Shown piece after piece: positions 8,096 through 17,004 of a stretch of 64,000 bases of DNA. The DNA comes from Sporosarcina cyprini (GTDB taxonomy: Bacteria; Bacillota; Bacilli; Bacillales_A; Planococcaceae): contig NZ_JAKMHX010000022.1 of NCBI RefSeq assembly GCF_022048975.1, positions 1-64,000 on the forward strand. The letters run 5' to 3'. Position 1 is the stretch's first letter, and each line of letters begins with the position of its first letter. A model generated the notes under the pieces. That model made no database searches. It had not been told where the DNA came from and saw only the letters and a list, made by a program, of their open reading frames with translations. The position numbers and the translations under genes were made by a program.

Positions 8096-8112
8096 ACTAC
8101 TTTATGTAGTGT
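8096..8112 (-). promoter_or_regulatory. BlaI-like operator before bdbD
   Basis: On the minus strand the 17 bases read ACACTACATAAAGTAGT. The first ten, ACACTACATA, are identical to the start of the perfect dyad in front of blaI, and the other half is degenerate. It lies between the M56 stop and the bdbD ribosome binding site, where a bound repressor would block an internal promoter or roadblock readthrough. Confidence 0.6.
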
Positions 8113-8127
8113 GATGAGATAATAAAT

Positions 8128-8976
8128 TTACGCAAGCGCATAAATAAATAGGCCACTAATGATACTAAAGACTACAATTGACAGAAAGACTGTTTTTATC
8201 GGCAGCCGCAACCGAAACTCATGGACTGGATTCAATATCGATTCAATCCGAAGATCAACGGCAGTCGCAGCAAATGAAACAAATGTAAATGGCATCTTCT
8301 CTTGCTTCCCTACTCTAACCATTTTCACAAGCGCACTGCCCAAATGAACAACTGTCCCCTGTCGTTGAATTGCAAATTCATCCGCCAACACTTCCTGTAC
8401 AACCTTATATTGACGATAAAACCATTTTTGAATTGGGATATACCACATGACAGATGAGCTGAGAGATAATAAGAAAACCTTTAAAGGATCGCGATTTACT
8501 TTGTGGTACATTTCATGAGCCACCACTGCCTCTAGCTCTTCTTGATTTAATAAATGATACAAGCCCGTTGTAATGATGATTTTAGGTCGGATAAACCCCA
8601 TTGTAAATGCAGCAGGCGTCGGATGCGAGAGAACAATAATACATTCTTTTCCGAGCTTGAAAACTTGATTTAACTTCTTTGTAAGTTCTCTTTCCTTGTA
8701 CTGCTGAAAATGTTGCTTCACTTTAGTCATTTGAATCCATTGCAAACCAATTTTCCATAACGAAAACAACAATGTATACACGACCAGCCCATCAAGCACA
8801 TGCATCAAGGATGACAGACCAATTTCCTTAAGCCAGCTATGACATACGGAAACCATGTTAAGCTTCATATCGCAACCTGCAAATATAGAAACGGCATACA
8901 GAACCATTTGAATAGCGATGATGCTGGTTATGAGAATCGAGACAGTCAAAATAAAAAACGATTGGCGTTTTACCAT
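8128..8976 (-). CDS. M56-family membrane metallopeptidase (BlaR1/MecR1-like, no sensor domain)
   Basis: This 282-residue integral membrane protease has segments at about 7-30, 55-78, 165-182 and 262-282. A zinc motif H154-E-x-x-H158 lies in the loop before the third, with a likely third ligand in E185-x-x-A-D189. In BlaR1/MecR1 this domain leads to cleavage or inactivation of a BlaI/MecI repressor. Here the ~260-residue extracellular penicillin-binding sensor domain is missing, so the signal must be different. Two cysteines (C35, C45) sit in the first inter-membrane loop. It follows blaI by 3 bp and precedes bdbDC. The role as antirepressor is inferred. Confidence 0.85.
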   Translation of the reverse strand: MVKRQSFFILTVSILITSIIAIQMVLYAVSIFAGCDMKLNMVSVCHSWLKEIGLSSLMHVLDGLVVYTLLFSLWKIGLQWIQMTKVKQHFQQYKERELTKKLNQVFKLGKECIIVLSHPTPAAFTMGFIRPKIIITTGLYHLLNQEELEAVVAHEMYHKVNRDPLKVFLLSLSSSVMWYIPIQKWFYRQYKVVQEVLADEFAIQRQGTVVHLGSALVKMVRVGKQEKMPFTFVSFAATAVDLRIESILNPVHEFRLRLPIKTVFLSIVVFSIISGLFIYALA

Positions 8977-8979
8977 ACA

Positions 8980-9393
8980 TTACAGCCCTTTTTTCAATTC
9001 TTCAATTTTACGTTCCAGCTTCGCGACAAGATCGTCATCAGCTTCCTCGAGCGCGTCTAGCATATGGCTGACGACCACACTTCCAAACTCATCCATCAGT
9101 TCGTTTGTCATTTCTTTCGACTGGCTGTTTAAAAACTCCATCCTGGATTGAATCGGTTTGTATAAAGAAGATCTCCCTTCGGTTCTCTTCTGAAGAATAT
9201 TCTTCTCTACCAGTCGATTCATCACCGTCATTACCGTGTTAAAATTCGTTACTTTTTCCTGGTCAAGAACTTGCTGCACATCCCGTATAGTTAGTTCTTC
9301 AGCATCCCATAAAATGTCCATAATTTTTGCTTCGAGCGGCCCAAAAAACCGGGTCAGCCCACTCTCATTCAATTTAAAGCTTTTTACTCTCAA
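8980..9393 (-). CDS. BlaI/MecI/CopY-family repressor
   Basis: This repressor has 137 residues when started at TTG 9393, which has GAGGTG 7 bp upstream. The longer GTG frame (9408) would begin inside the operator and before the ribosome binding site. The N-terminal winged helix is recognisable (FFGPLEAKIMDILWDAEELT, then QQVLDQEKVTNFNTVMTVMNRLVEK). A C-terminal helical dimerisation tail follows, rich in Asp, Glu and Lys. BlaI-type repressors bind TACA-N2/3-TGTA dyads and are inactivated through an M56 protease. That protease is the next gene, and such a dyad overlaps this promoter. Confidence 0.9.
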   Translation of the reverse strand: MRVKSFKLNESGLTRFFGPLEAKIMDILWDAEELTIRDVQQVLDQEKVTNFNTVMTVMNRLVEKNILQKRTEGRSSLYKPIQSRMEFLNSQSKEMTNELMDEFGSVVVSHMLDALEEADDDLVAKLERKIEELKKGL

Positions 9394-9406
9394 CTTCGAA
9401 CACCTC

Positions 9407-9425
9407 ACACTACATATTGTAGTGT
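9407..9425. promoter_or_regulatory. Perfect BlaI-type operator overlapping the blaI leader
   Basis: ACACTACATATTGTAGTGT is a perfect inverted repeat of two 8-bp arms around 3 bp. It contains the TACA...TGTA core recognised by BlaI/MecI/CopY proteins. On the minus strand a candidate promoter (TTGCAA, 18 bp, CATAAT) lies just upstream, so the dyad would sit near the transcript start. It supports autoregulation. Confidence 0.8.
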
Positions 9426-9470
9426 CTCATTTTACATTATGCAATAATTACTTTCAGACTTGCAACGCAT

Positions 9471-9502
9471 AAAAAAGCTCACCCTTTCAGAAATGGGGTG
9501 AG
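9471..9502 (-). terminator. Terminator-like hairpin between blaI and helD
   Basis: GCTCACCC (9477-9484) pairs with GGGTGAGC (9495-9502), with six T following on the minus strand. No minus-strand gene lies upstream, so its role is unclear. It may insulate blaI from antisense transcripts or be a relic. A second small dyad (CTCATT...AATGAG, 9542-9562) follows. Confidence 0.5.
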
Positions 9503-9687
9503 CCTGCGTTTCGGGAAATCCTCGTATAAAACACTAAAAAACTCATTGAATAAAATGAGCTCATATGGTATTTTTATATAGATAGGCATTTATTAATAAA
9601 AACGTCTATATTTACCCTATCTTAATTGTACACCATAACCTATTTGTTCGTCAACCCTTTTACTCATTTTTTTAAGGAGCGTGTGCT

Positions 9688-12024
9688 ATGAGGTCAAATT
9701 TCGAGCAGGAGCAGCAAAGAGTAACTGATGTGATGGAGTTAATTCAAAACAAGATTCGCCGGTTGGAGAAAGAAACGTCACAACGCCGGGACGAAGTGGT
9801 GAGCATTCGGAGACATTTTTGGGATGAGGTCAAGGTAAATACGGATTCGTTCGATGATTATCTTGAAACCATTATCGGCTTGCGGCAAGAAGCTCAGGCC
9901 CTTTCTGTGAGCCAAAGCACTCATCGGCAAGCTTCCAAAAAATTGTCCACACTTCGCCGGATGCAGGATGCCCCCTATTTTGGCCGGATCGACTTTCTGG
10001 AAGAGGGCTTTTCATCTGACGAACAAATTTATATTGGCATATCCACGCTGACTAACGACAGCGGAGAGGACTTTATTATCTACGATTGGCGAGCGCCGAT
10101 TTGCAGTGTGTATTACGATTATCAGCCAGGTGCAGCCCATTATACGACACCGGGTGGAGTGATTCGTGGAGAGCTGTTGAAAAAGTGGCAGTATCTCATT
10201 CGGGGCGGTGTTCTTCAATCCTTATTTGATACGAGTCTCACAATCGGCGATGAAATTTTGCAGGAGGTATTAGGGAAAGGCACCGACAAACAGATGCATT
10301 CGATTGTTGCCACTATTCAACAGGAGCAAAATAAAATCATCCGCCACGATCAAGGCAAACTGCTCATCGTCCATGGAGCGGCAGGCAGTGGCAAAACGTC
10401 TGCGGCGCTACAGCGGATTGCCTATTTGCTATATAAATATCGCGACACGATCAAAGCAGATCAAATCATCCTGTTCTCGCCGAATACGATGTTTAATCAT
10501 TATGTAGCCAATGTGCTTCCGGAGCTCGGTGAGGAAAACATGCAGCAGGTCACCTTCCAGGAATATCTGGACTATCGACTAGGGAAACAGTTTACTGTTG
10601 AAAACCCGTACGACCAATTGGAATATGTGTTGACTGCCGCACACAGCAGTTCCTATTACGCCAGAGTGGCAAGCATTCGACTCAAGGCCTCTACTCCGTT
10701 TTTCGAAGCAATTGAAGGCTATCGACATGCCTTGGAGACAGCAGGGATGTCGTTTAAAGGAGTAGCCTTTAAAGGGGAGACCATTGTTAGTGGAGAGCAA
10801 ATTGCTGAACAGTTTTACGAGCACGACACCGCAATCCGCTTTCATAACCGACTTGAGAAATTAAAGGATTGGCTGTTGCAAAAAATAGCCGACTTCCAAG
10901 AAACAGAGTGTACAAAACCTTGGGTTTTAGAGGAAATCGAGCTGCTTAGCAATGAGGAGTACCATAAAGCACGCATGCTTCTTGCAAAAAAGCACGGCGT
11001 GCAAAAAGAAATGATGGCGGATTTTGATGTGGATCCTGATGAACTTGCCCAATTGATCGTTCGACAGCGGATGAAGTCACTGCGAAAACGTGTCGAAGCA
11101 TATGATTTTATTCATATGAAAGAGATTTACAAGCAGCTATTTACTTCCCCCGAGCAAATTAGGCAATGGTATGACGGAGAGCTAATTGAGGAGTGGCCTG
11201 CTATCTGCAAAGAAACACTGACAACGATCAACGATGGAATCTTGCTTTACGAGGATGCCACACCGTTTTTGCTATTACAGGAGCTCATTCTCGGGTTTCA
11301 ATCCAACCGGACAATTAAACATATTGTCGTAGATGAAGCACAGGATTATTCACCGTTCCAGTTCGAGTATTTACGACGGCTGTTTCCTGCTGCCAAGATG
11401 ACGGTTCTGGGCGATTTCAACCAGGCTATTTTTGCGCATGCAAGAGACCGGGTTGACTTTCAAACACTCACTGGGCTGTACGGGGCGGAACAAACGGAAG
11501 TCGTCCACTTGGCCCGGAGCTATCGTTCCACGAAACCGATTATCGAATTCACACGAAGACTCGTACCGAACGGCGAGGAGATTATTCCATTCAATCGTGA
11601 CGGCGAGCTGCCTGTTCTGACACAGCTCGAAAGCAAGGAGGCACTGCACCGCCACATCACCTCGAAGGTGGCAGAACTGCAAAGCCTCGGCTGCCAGAGT
11701 ATCGCCATCATTTGTAAATCAGCAGCAGAAAGCCAGAATGCCTTTGATGCCTTATCCCATATCGAACAGATTAAGTTCCTTAAGAAAGGCACAATGGAAT
11801 ACGAGCAAGGTGTTGTCGTCATTCCGTCGTATTTGGCGAAAGGAATTGAGTTTGAAGCAGTTATTATTTACAATGCTTCCGAAGCAGTTTACGGGGATGA
11901 AAGCCTGCAGCGCATTTTCTATACCGCTTGCACGAGAGCGATGCATTATCTGTATTTATACAGCGTCGGAGAGCCGACTTCCTTGTTGCACACTATTCCT
12001 AAAGAATATTTCATCCAAGCATAA
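9688..12024 (+). CDS. helD: HelD, RNA polymerase recycling DNA helicase-like ATPase
   Basis: This 778-residue UvrD/Rep-like SF1 protein has about the length of B. subtilis HelD. The N-terminal coiled-coil arm (residues 1-90, rich in Glu, Arg and Lys) is the HelD-specific part that reaches into RNA polymerase. Walker A is GAAGSGKTSAALQR near residue 232. The DEAQDYSPFQ motif II lies near 550, with VVHLARSYRST and a C-terminal VVVIPSYLAKGIEFEAVIIY plus YTACTRAMHYLYLY as the later motifs. HelD uses ATP to release stalled RNA polymerase from nucleic acid. AAGGAG lies 8 bp before the ATG. It is one of few plus-strand genes here and stands alone. Confidence 0.92.
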   Translation: MRSNFEQEQQRVTDVMELIQNKIRRLEKETSQRRDEVVSIRRHFWDEVKVNTDSFDDYLETIIGLRQEAQALSVSQSTHRQASKKLSTLRRMQDAPYFGRIDFLEEGFSSDEQIYIGISTLTNDSGEDFIIYDWRAPICSVYYDYQPGAAHYTTPGGVIRGELLKKWQYLIRGGVLQSLFDTSLTIGDEILQEVLGKGTDKQMHSIVATIQQEQNKIIRHDQGKLLIVHGAAGSGKTSAALQRIAYLLYKYRDTIKADQIILFSPNTMFNHYVANVLPELGEENMQQVTFQEYLDYRLGKQFTVENPYDQLEYVLTAAHSSSYYARVASIRLKASTPFFEAIEGYRHALETAGMSFKGVAFKGETIVSGEQIAEQFYEHDTAIRFHNRLEKLKDWLLQKIADFQETECTKPWVLEEIELLSNEEYHKARMLLAKKHGVQKEMMADFDVDPDELAQLIVRQRMKSLRKRVEAYDFIHMKEIYKQLFTSPEQIRQWYDGELIEEWPAICKETLTTINDGILLYEDATPFLLLQELILGFQSNRTIKHIVVDEAQDYSPFQFEYLRRLFPAAKMTVLGDFNQAIFAHARDRVDFQTLTGLYGAEQTEVVHLARSYRSTKPIIEFTRRLVPNGEEIIPFNRDGELPVLTQLESKEALHRHITSKVAELQSLGCQSIAIICKSAAESQNAFDALSHIEQIKFLKKGTMEYEQGVVVIPSYLAKGIEFEAVIIYNASEAVYGDESLQRIFYTACTRAMHYLYLYSVGEPTSLLHTIPKEYFIQA

Positions 12025-12025
12025 T

Positions 12026-12075
12026 CAAAAAAGCGCCACTTTGTTCCGTGCGGAACGAAGCGGCGCTTTATTTCT
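12026..12075. terminator. Bidirectional terminator between helD and the MFS gene
   Basis: A long stem (AAAGCGCC with GGCGCTTT, extended by a GTTCCG/CGGAAC inner stem) has an A-run on its left and TTTATTTCTT on its right. It can end both convergent transcripts. Confidence 0.85.
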
Positions 12076-12087
12076 TACTGTTTTACA

Positions 12088-13344
12088 TCAACCACCAGTA
12101 ACTGCAGTATCCTCAGTCGTTACACGCTTCTCTTCTTTAATCAAAGCTGCTGAAATGGTACCGATCACAAGCAGGAAGCCTGCGAAGTAGAAGCCCATGT
12201 TCAAGCTGCCTGTAACGTCAGTCAAGAAACCTGTAATGTATGGCGCCAAGATGGATCCACACATCCCGATAAAGTTATACACACCGAATGATGTAGAGTA
12301 TGCATTCTTCGGCGCATTGTCTGCCACAACGGCAACCAATACCGGGTTTGTACTAATCTTACCGAAAATCCCGTAACCGATTAGAGCAGCGTATAGTACC
12401 CACATGCTATCAAACGCTACGATCGATACAAGTGCAACGAGCGATGCCGGAAGCATGATAAGCAATACCGGACGGCTCTTTCCTAGACGGTCTGCAACCC
12501 AGCTGAAGAAGATAGAAGCTGGAATGGCTGCCCAAGGTACAAGAGAAGATACAGTCGCAACTGCGCTTCCTTCAATACCGCGAGCATGTTGCAAGTAGTA
12601 CGGCATCCAAGTTACAACAACGAAGAAACCGTAGATGGCACAGAAAATTGTAATGTAAGACATGAGCAAGTTGCGGTTTTTGAACAAAACGCTCATTTTA
12701 AGTTTTTCTTGTTTATCGAGTACAGCATTTACTTCTTTGCCTTTTGGCTTTTCCTTAACGAGCCACCACATGAGCAAACCGATTAAGACAACCGGAATAG
12801 CGACGATATAGAATGGCGCTCTCCAGCTCATCCCTGCTTCAAGCGTGAAGCTGGATAAGTAGTACCCTGCGGAAAGACCGAATGCCATACCGCTGTTAAT
12901 GATCGCAGAACCGACAGTCAAGTGCTTTTTCGGAATCGCTTCAGAAGACAATCCATACTGTGGTCCGTAATAGAATCCTTGGAAAATACCAACCATTAGC
13001 CACATCAAAATAAATAGGAAGAAGCTAGGCATTGCGCCTGAGATTGCTGCGAATAGTCCAAATAAGATAATACCTGGAACCAATACTTTCTTCTTCCCGA
13101 TTTTATCTCCTAACATACCGGATGGAATGTTAAGTCCTGCATAACCGATGAAAAAGATACTGCTGATCATACCAAGTTGTCCAGCAGATAAACTGAACTC
13201 ATTTTGAATATCATCCATGACAGGGTTCAAGATTGCACGTGTTCCATAGATAGCAACCCACCCTAAAAAGAATACGATAACGGCTTTGACCCAATACGGG
13301 ATCAATTCGTCCTTCTGGCCATTATCATGAACTTGCTTTGCCAT
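12088..13344 (-). CDS. Major facilitator superfamily transporter, candidate allantoin/ureide carrier
   Basis: This is a 418-residue protein with 12 hydrophobic segments. The start is at 13344, where GAGGAGG precedes the ATG. An upstream in-frame start at 13395 lacks such a site. The cytoplasmic loop 2-3 motif of MFS is present (SGMLGDKIGKKKVL), and a matching loop (WVADRLGKSRPVL) occurs in the second half. The general pattern fits the anion:cation symporter type of MFS. It follows the two-component genes and shares a conserved upstream block (13427-13469) with the allF/esterase promoter. This suggests uptake of allantoin, allantoate or a related ureide, which is an inference from context. Confidence 0.8.
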   Translation of the reverse strand: MAKQVHDNGQKDELIPYWVKAVIVFFLGWVAIYGTRAILNPVMDDIQNEFSLSAGQLGMISSIFFIGYAGLNIPSGMLGDKIGKKKVLVPGIILFGLFAAISGAMPSFFLFILMWLMVGIFQGFYYGPQYGLSSEAIPKKHLTVGSAIINSGMAFGLSAGYYLSSFTLEAGMSWRAPFYIVAIPVVLIGLLMWWLVKEKPKGKEVNAVLDKQEKLKMSVLFKNRNLLMSYITIFCAIYGFFVVVTWMPYYLQHARGIEGSAVATVSSLVPWAAIPASIFFSWVADRLGKSRPVLLIMLPASLVALVSIVAFDSMWVLYAALIGYGIFGKISTNPVLVAVVADNAPKNAYSTSFGVYNFIGMCGSILAPYITGFLTDVTGSLNMGFYFAGFLLVIGTISAALIKEEKRVTTEDTAVTGG

Positions 13345-13426
13345 TATGAGTGCCTCCTCATTCTTTCTATAATGGTACTTCAGGAAAATGATCATTTACC
13401 TTGCACTGTTATCATACGGCAGAGAG

Positions 13427-13469
13427 CATTGCAGACGAATAAAAACACGTAATGCGACATTGCTAAAAC
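13427..13469. promoter_or_regulatory. Conserved regulatory block upstream of the MFS gene
   Basis: CATTGCAGACGAATAAAA (13427-13444) is followed by ACATTGCTAAAAC starting at offset 30. The same two elements at the same offset lie at 22096 between allF and the esterase gene. The two CATTGC-type half-sites are 31 bp apart (three helical turns), a direct-repeat layout common for OmpR-type regulators. The block is 83 bp upstream of the MFS start codon. Confidence 0.7.
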
Positions 13470-13593
13470 ATTAAATTTCTAAGTAATTCCTGCCAAGTTC
13501 AAATCGACCAGCGGCTTCCGCCTGTTTATCCGATTCAGGCCGATCAAAAACAATTTCACATGCAGTCCTCTAAAAGGCTTTGCCGGACGCTAA

Positions 13594-14313
13594 TTAATTG
13601 TTGTGAATAGCTGCTACACTTTTCAACATATAACCAAGACCCGGATACGTAATGATATACTCTTCCGGTTCCTTCAATCGTTCTTTAATTTTGCGCCGGA
13701 TCCGTGCTATGCCGACACGCAAATATTCCACATCATCGCGATATTGCGGTCCCCATACTTCCGACAGCAGTGTTTCGTGCTGAACAACCTTGTCCAAATT
13801 GAGCGCCAGAATCTCCAATAGCAGAAACTCGGTTTGTGTGAATTTCAATTCTTCTCCGTCAATCCACACCCGCTTGCTGCCTACATCAACTTGAATGGAG
13901 CCTGTCTCAATCATCGAAGAGGCGTTTACAGTCCCTTCCGTGAGAGCCGGCTGGCTTCTGCGCAAGACGGCATTTACACGTGCGAACAGCTCATCTAACG
14001 AGAAAGGCTTCGTCAAATAATCATCTGCTCCGAGATTCAAGCCATTTACTTTATCTTTCGGATTGCTTCGCGCTGTCAGCATGATAATGGGCGTATGTGA
14101 GAACTTCCGGAGTTCTTTTAACACATAAAATCCATCCTTGCCCGGCATCATAATATCGAGCAAGATTAAATCTGGCGAAATCAGATCATAGTTTTCAAGC
14201 AGCTCTTCTCCAGAAGATGCCGTCTCAACGTCATATCCAACCGAACGTAAATTTGCTGAGATGAAACGTAGAATCTTCGCTTCGTCATCTACGACACATA
14301 TTTTTTGTTTCAT
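13594..14313 (-). CDS. OmpR/PhoB-type response regulator
   Basis: This 239-residue protein has a receiver domain (1-120) with acidic residues D9/D10, phospho-acceptor Asp53 in LILLDIMMPG, and the switch lysine in YLTKPF. A winged-helix DNA-binding domain follows (about 135-235, with WGPQYRDDVEYLRVGIARIRRKI). Its start overlaps the kinase stop by 4 bp, so they are translationally coupled. Between kinase and MFS carrier, and near the allFGHK genes, it is the obvious candidate to bind the repeated block at 13427 and 22096. Confidence 0.93.
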   Translation of the reverse strand: MKQKICVVDDEAKILRFISANLRSVGYDVETASSGEELLENYDLISPDLILLDIMMPGKDGFYVLKELRKFSHTPIIMLTARSNPKDKVNGLNLGADDYLTKPFSLDELFARVNAVLRRSQPALTEGTVNASSMIETGSIQVDVGSKRVWIDGEELKFTQTEFLLLEILALNLDKVVQHETLLSEVWGPQYRDDVEYLRVGIARIRRKIKERLKEPEEYIITYPGLGYMLKSVAAIHNN

Positions 14314-16937
14314 CCCTTACCACCCTCTCTTAATGGAAAGTAAAGTGTAAACGTACTGCCTTTTCCAGGCGTGCTGTCCGCTTTGATTTTCCCCTCATGG
14401 GCTTCCATAATTCCTTCGCAGATCGACAGCCCGAGACCCGTTCCGCCGGAGCGCCGTGTGGCGGTCACATCCACCTGATAGAAGCGATTGAAAATCTTCT
14501 GCAGATGTTCCTTGGAAATCCCAATACCATTATCCGATACAGCAATCGTCAGCCAATTGCCCTTCTTTTCAAGCGTCACGTCTATCTGCTTTTTCGGATG
14601 ATCATTATAGCGGAGCGCGTTCGTAAACAAATTGACCAGCACTTGCTGCACGCGTGTTTTATCAGCATAGAAGAACAGGTAATCTTCCGCTTTGTTATGA
14701 AACTCGATTTTTGCATTTTCTTTTAATACAAACGGAATCAATTCAATCGATTTTTCAATCACATGGTCCGCTCGAATCATATTGCGCTCGATATACATGG
14801 AGCCAGATTCGATTTTTGAGATATCCATCCAATCGTCAACCAGCTGCTGAATACGCTCAATGTCTTCATGGACCCCTTCAAGCAGTTCACGCTGGAAATC
14901 AGGCTCCCATTCGACGTTATCGCGGAGCAGCGTCTCGACGCTTCCCCGAATATTGGTGATCGGCGTCTTGAACTCATGCGATGTCAAGGAAATGAGGTTG
15001 TTTTTCAACGTATCAATTTCCTCTTCTTTTGTGATATCACGAATAAGCAGACCCTCACCAATCTTCTCATCATCGGAAACAACAGAAAACTTATGGAGCA
15101 TGTAGAAGTCGGTATCCCCGGTTTTCGTCTTGTGCTCCAGCTTCAATTCATTTACATCGCCATTAAAGTAGGAAATTAACTCTTCTTCGGTAATATCGAA
15201 TATTTTGCTAAGTCGCTTTAAGACATCCGGCAACCGTTTAAGCTCCACATTTAATCCATCGCCATCAATTACATTCAAGAAAGATTCATTGACGTAATCG
15301 ACTTGGTAATTATTATTCAGTAGCATAATTCCTTCCGACATACTTTCCAGAACGGCATCGAGCTCTGCGTGTTTATTGCGATAGCGCTCAAAAAGCAATT
15401 TGTTTTGCATCATAATGGCAAGCGACCTTGAAAAAGTTTGTAGGAAAGACTGTTCTTTCGACTCGATTGTCTGTCCTTCCAATAAATCAATGATTAAATA
15501 GCCATTCGGCAATTCACTTAGAATGATGGGTTCGATCCGTTGATTTGTACCTTGAACATGCTGTTCCATATACTTCTGCAAGCTGATGTTTTTGTAGATA
15601 TGCTCACGTGTCACAGCCAGCTCACGGAACCAGATATGTACTGAAAACGGAACAGTCGGCTCCATTTTTTGCAGGCATAATTGAATAAAGTGAGGCAAAT
15701 CCACCTCAGAAGACACTGGTGTAATCAGCTTGTTGACAGCCAGCAGCTCGGCATTCCGCGTTTCTAAATTAGCAGTTCGCTCTTGCACGCGTGCTTCAAG
15801 CTTTGTGTTCAGCTCCATCAATTCAGCACGGTTTTCCTCGATTTCGAATAGCATTTCATTGAAATGAGTGAGCAGGTCCGTCATTTCCTGGGGCCCGTCG
15901 ATCTGTTCTGCAATTTGTACAGGCTGATTGGATTTGTAGCTCGCTGAATACCGTTTGATCGTATCGAGCAAATTGCGAATCGTTCTTTCAAGCCTTGCGC
16001 TTAGGTAAAGACTAGCCAGAACGACCAACAGTGCCGTTAAGGGAATGAACCATAATATCGTAATAGCCGCATCTTTCAATGGTTTTAAAATTAGCGTAGA
16101 CGGGTTCGCAATCCAAAGCGTCCAACCGAGATTTGGCGTTTTCGTATAAGTGATGAATTCCTTTTCCCGGTCTTCTTCTTGTATCGTCATACTTTTGACG
16201 GAACCGCCATTGGTTTGATTGATCGTCTGAACAATTTTAGAATCCGTCAGGTTGACCATCTTCGTTTTGGTGTCAATATCCGGATGGATAATGACATTAT
16301 TATCTTGATCCAGCAAAACAGCATAATTCGCGTCGCCGGAAATCCGGGTCGAAACATACTTTTCTAATGCATGTAAGTCGATTGCCCCTAATATGTAGCC
16401 TTGCATTTGACCGTTGCTGTTAAAGATAGGCGATACAATAGCTACAAGCAGTGTATCGGTCCCCCCTCTGCCATGGAAGACCGGAGATACAACTTGCCGC
16501 TTTGTTTTCAGCAACTCTTTGTAATACGATCGATCACTAAAATCAATATGTTCGCGCGTTGCACCATCTGTATAGACTGGCGGATAGAAGACGAGCGACT
16601 CTCCATGTTTATCCCCGACATACAAATTGACGAATCCAGGATAGTGGGCTTTGACATCCCCCAGCACCTCTTCGATTTTTTGCATATCGTCCGACTCCAT
16701 TAAAGGTGCAATAATGGAAGACATGGTCTCAATGACACTGCCATGCTGTTCCATGTAGCTTTCTATATTATCATCTAGAAACTCGGTCACTTTCGTCTGG
16801 CTGTCTTGATTATCTTTAATTAAAGAGGAGAGCTGAAAGAATTGAAAAATCCCAAGTGAAATAATAGTCGTCAGCCCAATCGCTAAAAACGAATAGCTCA
16901 ATTCCTTTCGAAACGAGCGGGATGGTATTTTCTTCAT
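14310..16937 (-). CDS. Membrane sensor histidine kinase with extracellular Cache domain and PAS domain
   Basis: This is an 875-residue kinase. TM1 is at about 14-36. An extracellular double-Cache-type sensor spans 40-285 (FSDRSYYKELLKTK and GYILGAIDL are typical). TM2 is at about 290-312, then a HAMP-like linker and a coiled coil (EENRAELMELNTKLEARVQE). A GAF-like stretch (~400-520) and a PAS domain (~525-640) follow. The H-box carries His654 in SLTSHEFKTPITN, and the HATPase has an N box near 773 and DNGIGIS and GGTGLGLSI glycine boxes. Cache domains bind small organic ligands directly, so an extracellular ureide or purine metabolite is a reasonable signal here. That is inference from location. 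Confidence 0.92.
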   Translation of the reverse strand: MKKIPSRSFRKELSYSFLAIGLTTIISLGIFQFFQLSSLIKDNQDSQTKVTEFLDDNIESYMEQHGSVIETMSSIIAPLMESDDMQKIEEVLGDVKAHYPGFVNLYVGDKHGESLVFYPPVYTDGATREHIDFSDRSYYKELLKTKRQVVSPVFHGRGGTDTLLVAIVSPIFNSNGQMQGYILGAIDLHALEKYVSTRISGDANYAVLLDQDNNVIIHPDIDTKTKMVNLTDSKIVQTINQTNGGSVKSMTIQEEDREKEFITYTKTPNLGWTLWIANPSTLILKPLKDAAITILWFIPLTALLVVLASLYLSARLERTIRNLLDTIKRYSASYKSNQPVQIAEQIDGPQEMTDLLTHFNEMLFEIEENRAELMELNTKLEARVQERTANLETRNAELLAVNKLITPVSSEVDLPHFIQLCLQKMEPTVPFSVHIWFRELAVTREHIYKNISLQKYMEQHVQGTNQRIEPIILSELPNGYLIIDLLEGQTIESKEQSFLQTFSRSLAIMMQNKLLFERYRNKHAELDAVLESMSEGIMLLNNNYQVDYVNESFLNVIDGDGLNVELKRLPDVLKRLSKIFDITEEELISYFNGDVNELKLEHKTKTGDTDFYMLHKFSVVSDDEKIGEGLLIRDITKEEEIDTLKNNLISLTSHEFKTPITNIRGSVETLLRDNVEWEPDFQRELLEGVHEDIERIQQLVDDWMDISKIESGSMYIERNMIRADHVIEKSIELIPFVLKENAKIEFHNKAEDYLFFYADKTRVQQVLVNLFTNALRYNDHPKKQIDVTLEKKGNWLTIAVSDNGIGISKEHLQKIFNRFYQVDVTATRRSGGTGLGLSICEGIMEAHEGKIKADSTPGKGSTFTLYFPLREGGKG

Positions 16938-17004
16938 TCAGTCCCTCCTCTCTTTGTGAACTACAATCTACGAGGTAACCTCTTTATAGTAATATATAAT
17001 AATA

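Noticed and set aside
8128..9425. Beta-lactam resistance regulon (blaR1-blaI)
   Set aside because: The M56 protein lacks the penicillin-binding sensor domain and no beta-lactamase or mecA-like gene is present; the neighbours are bdbDC.
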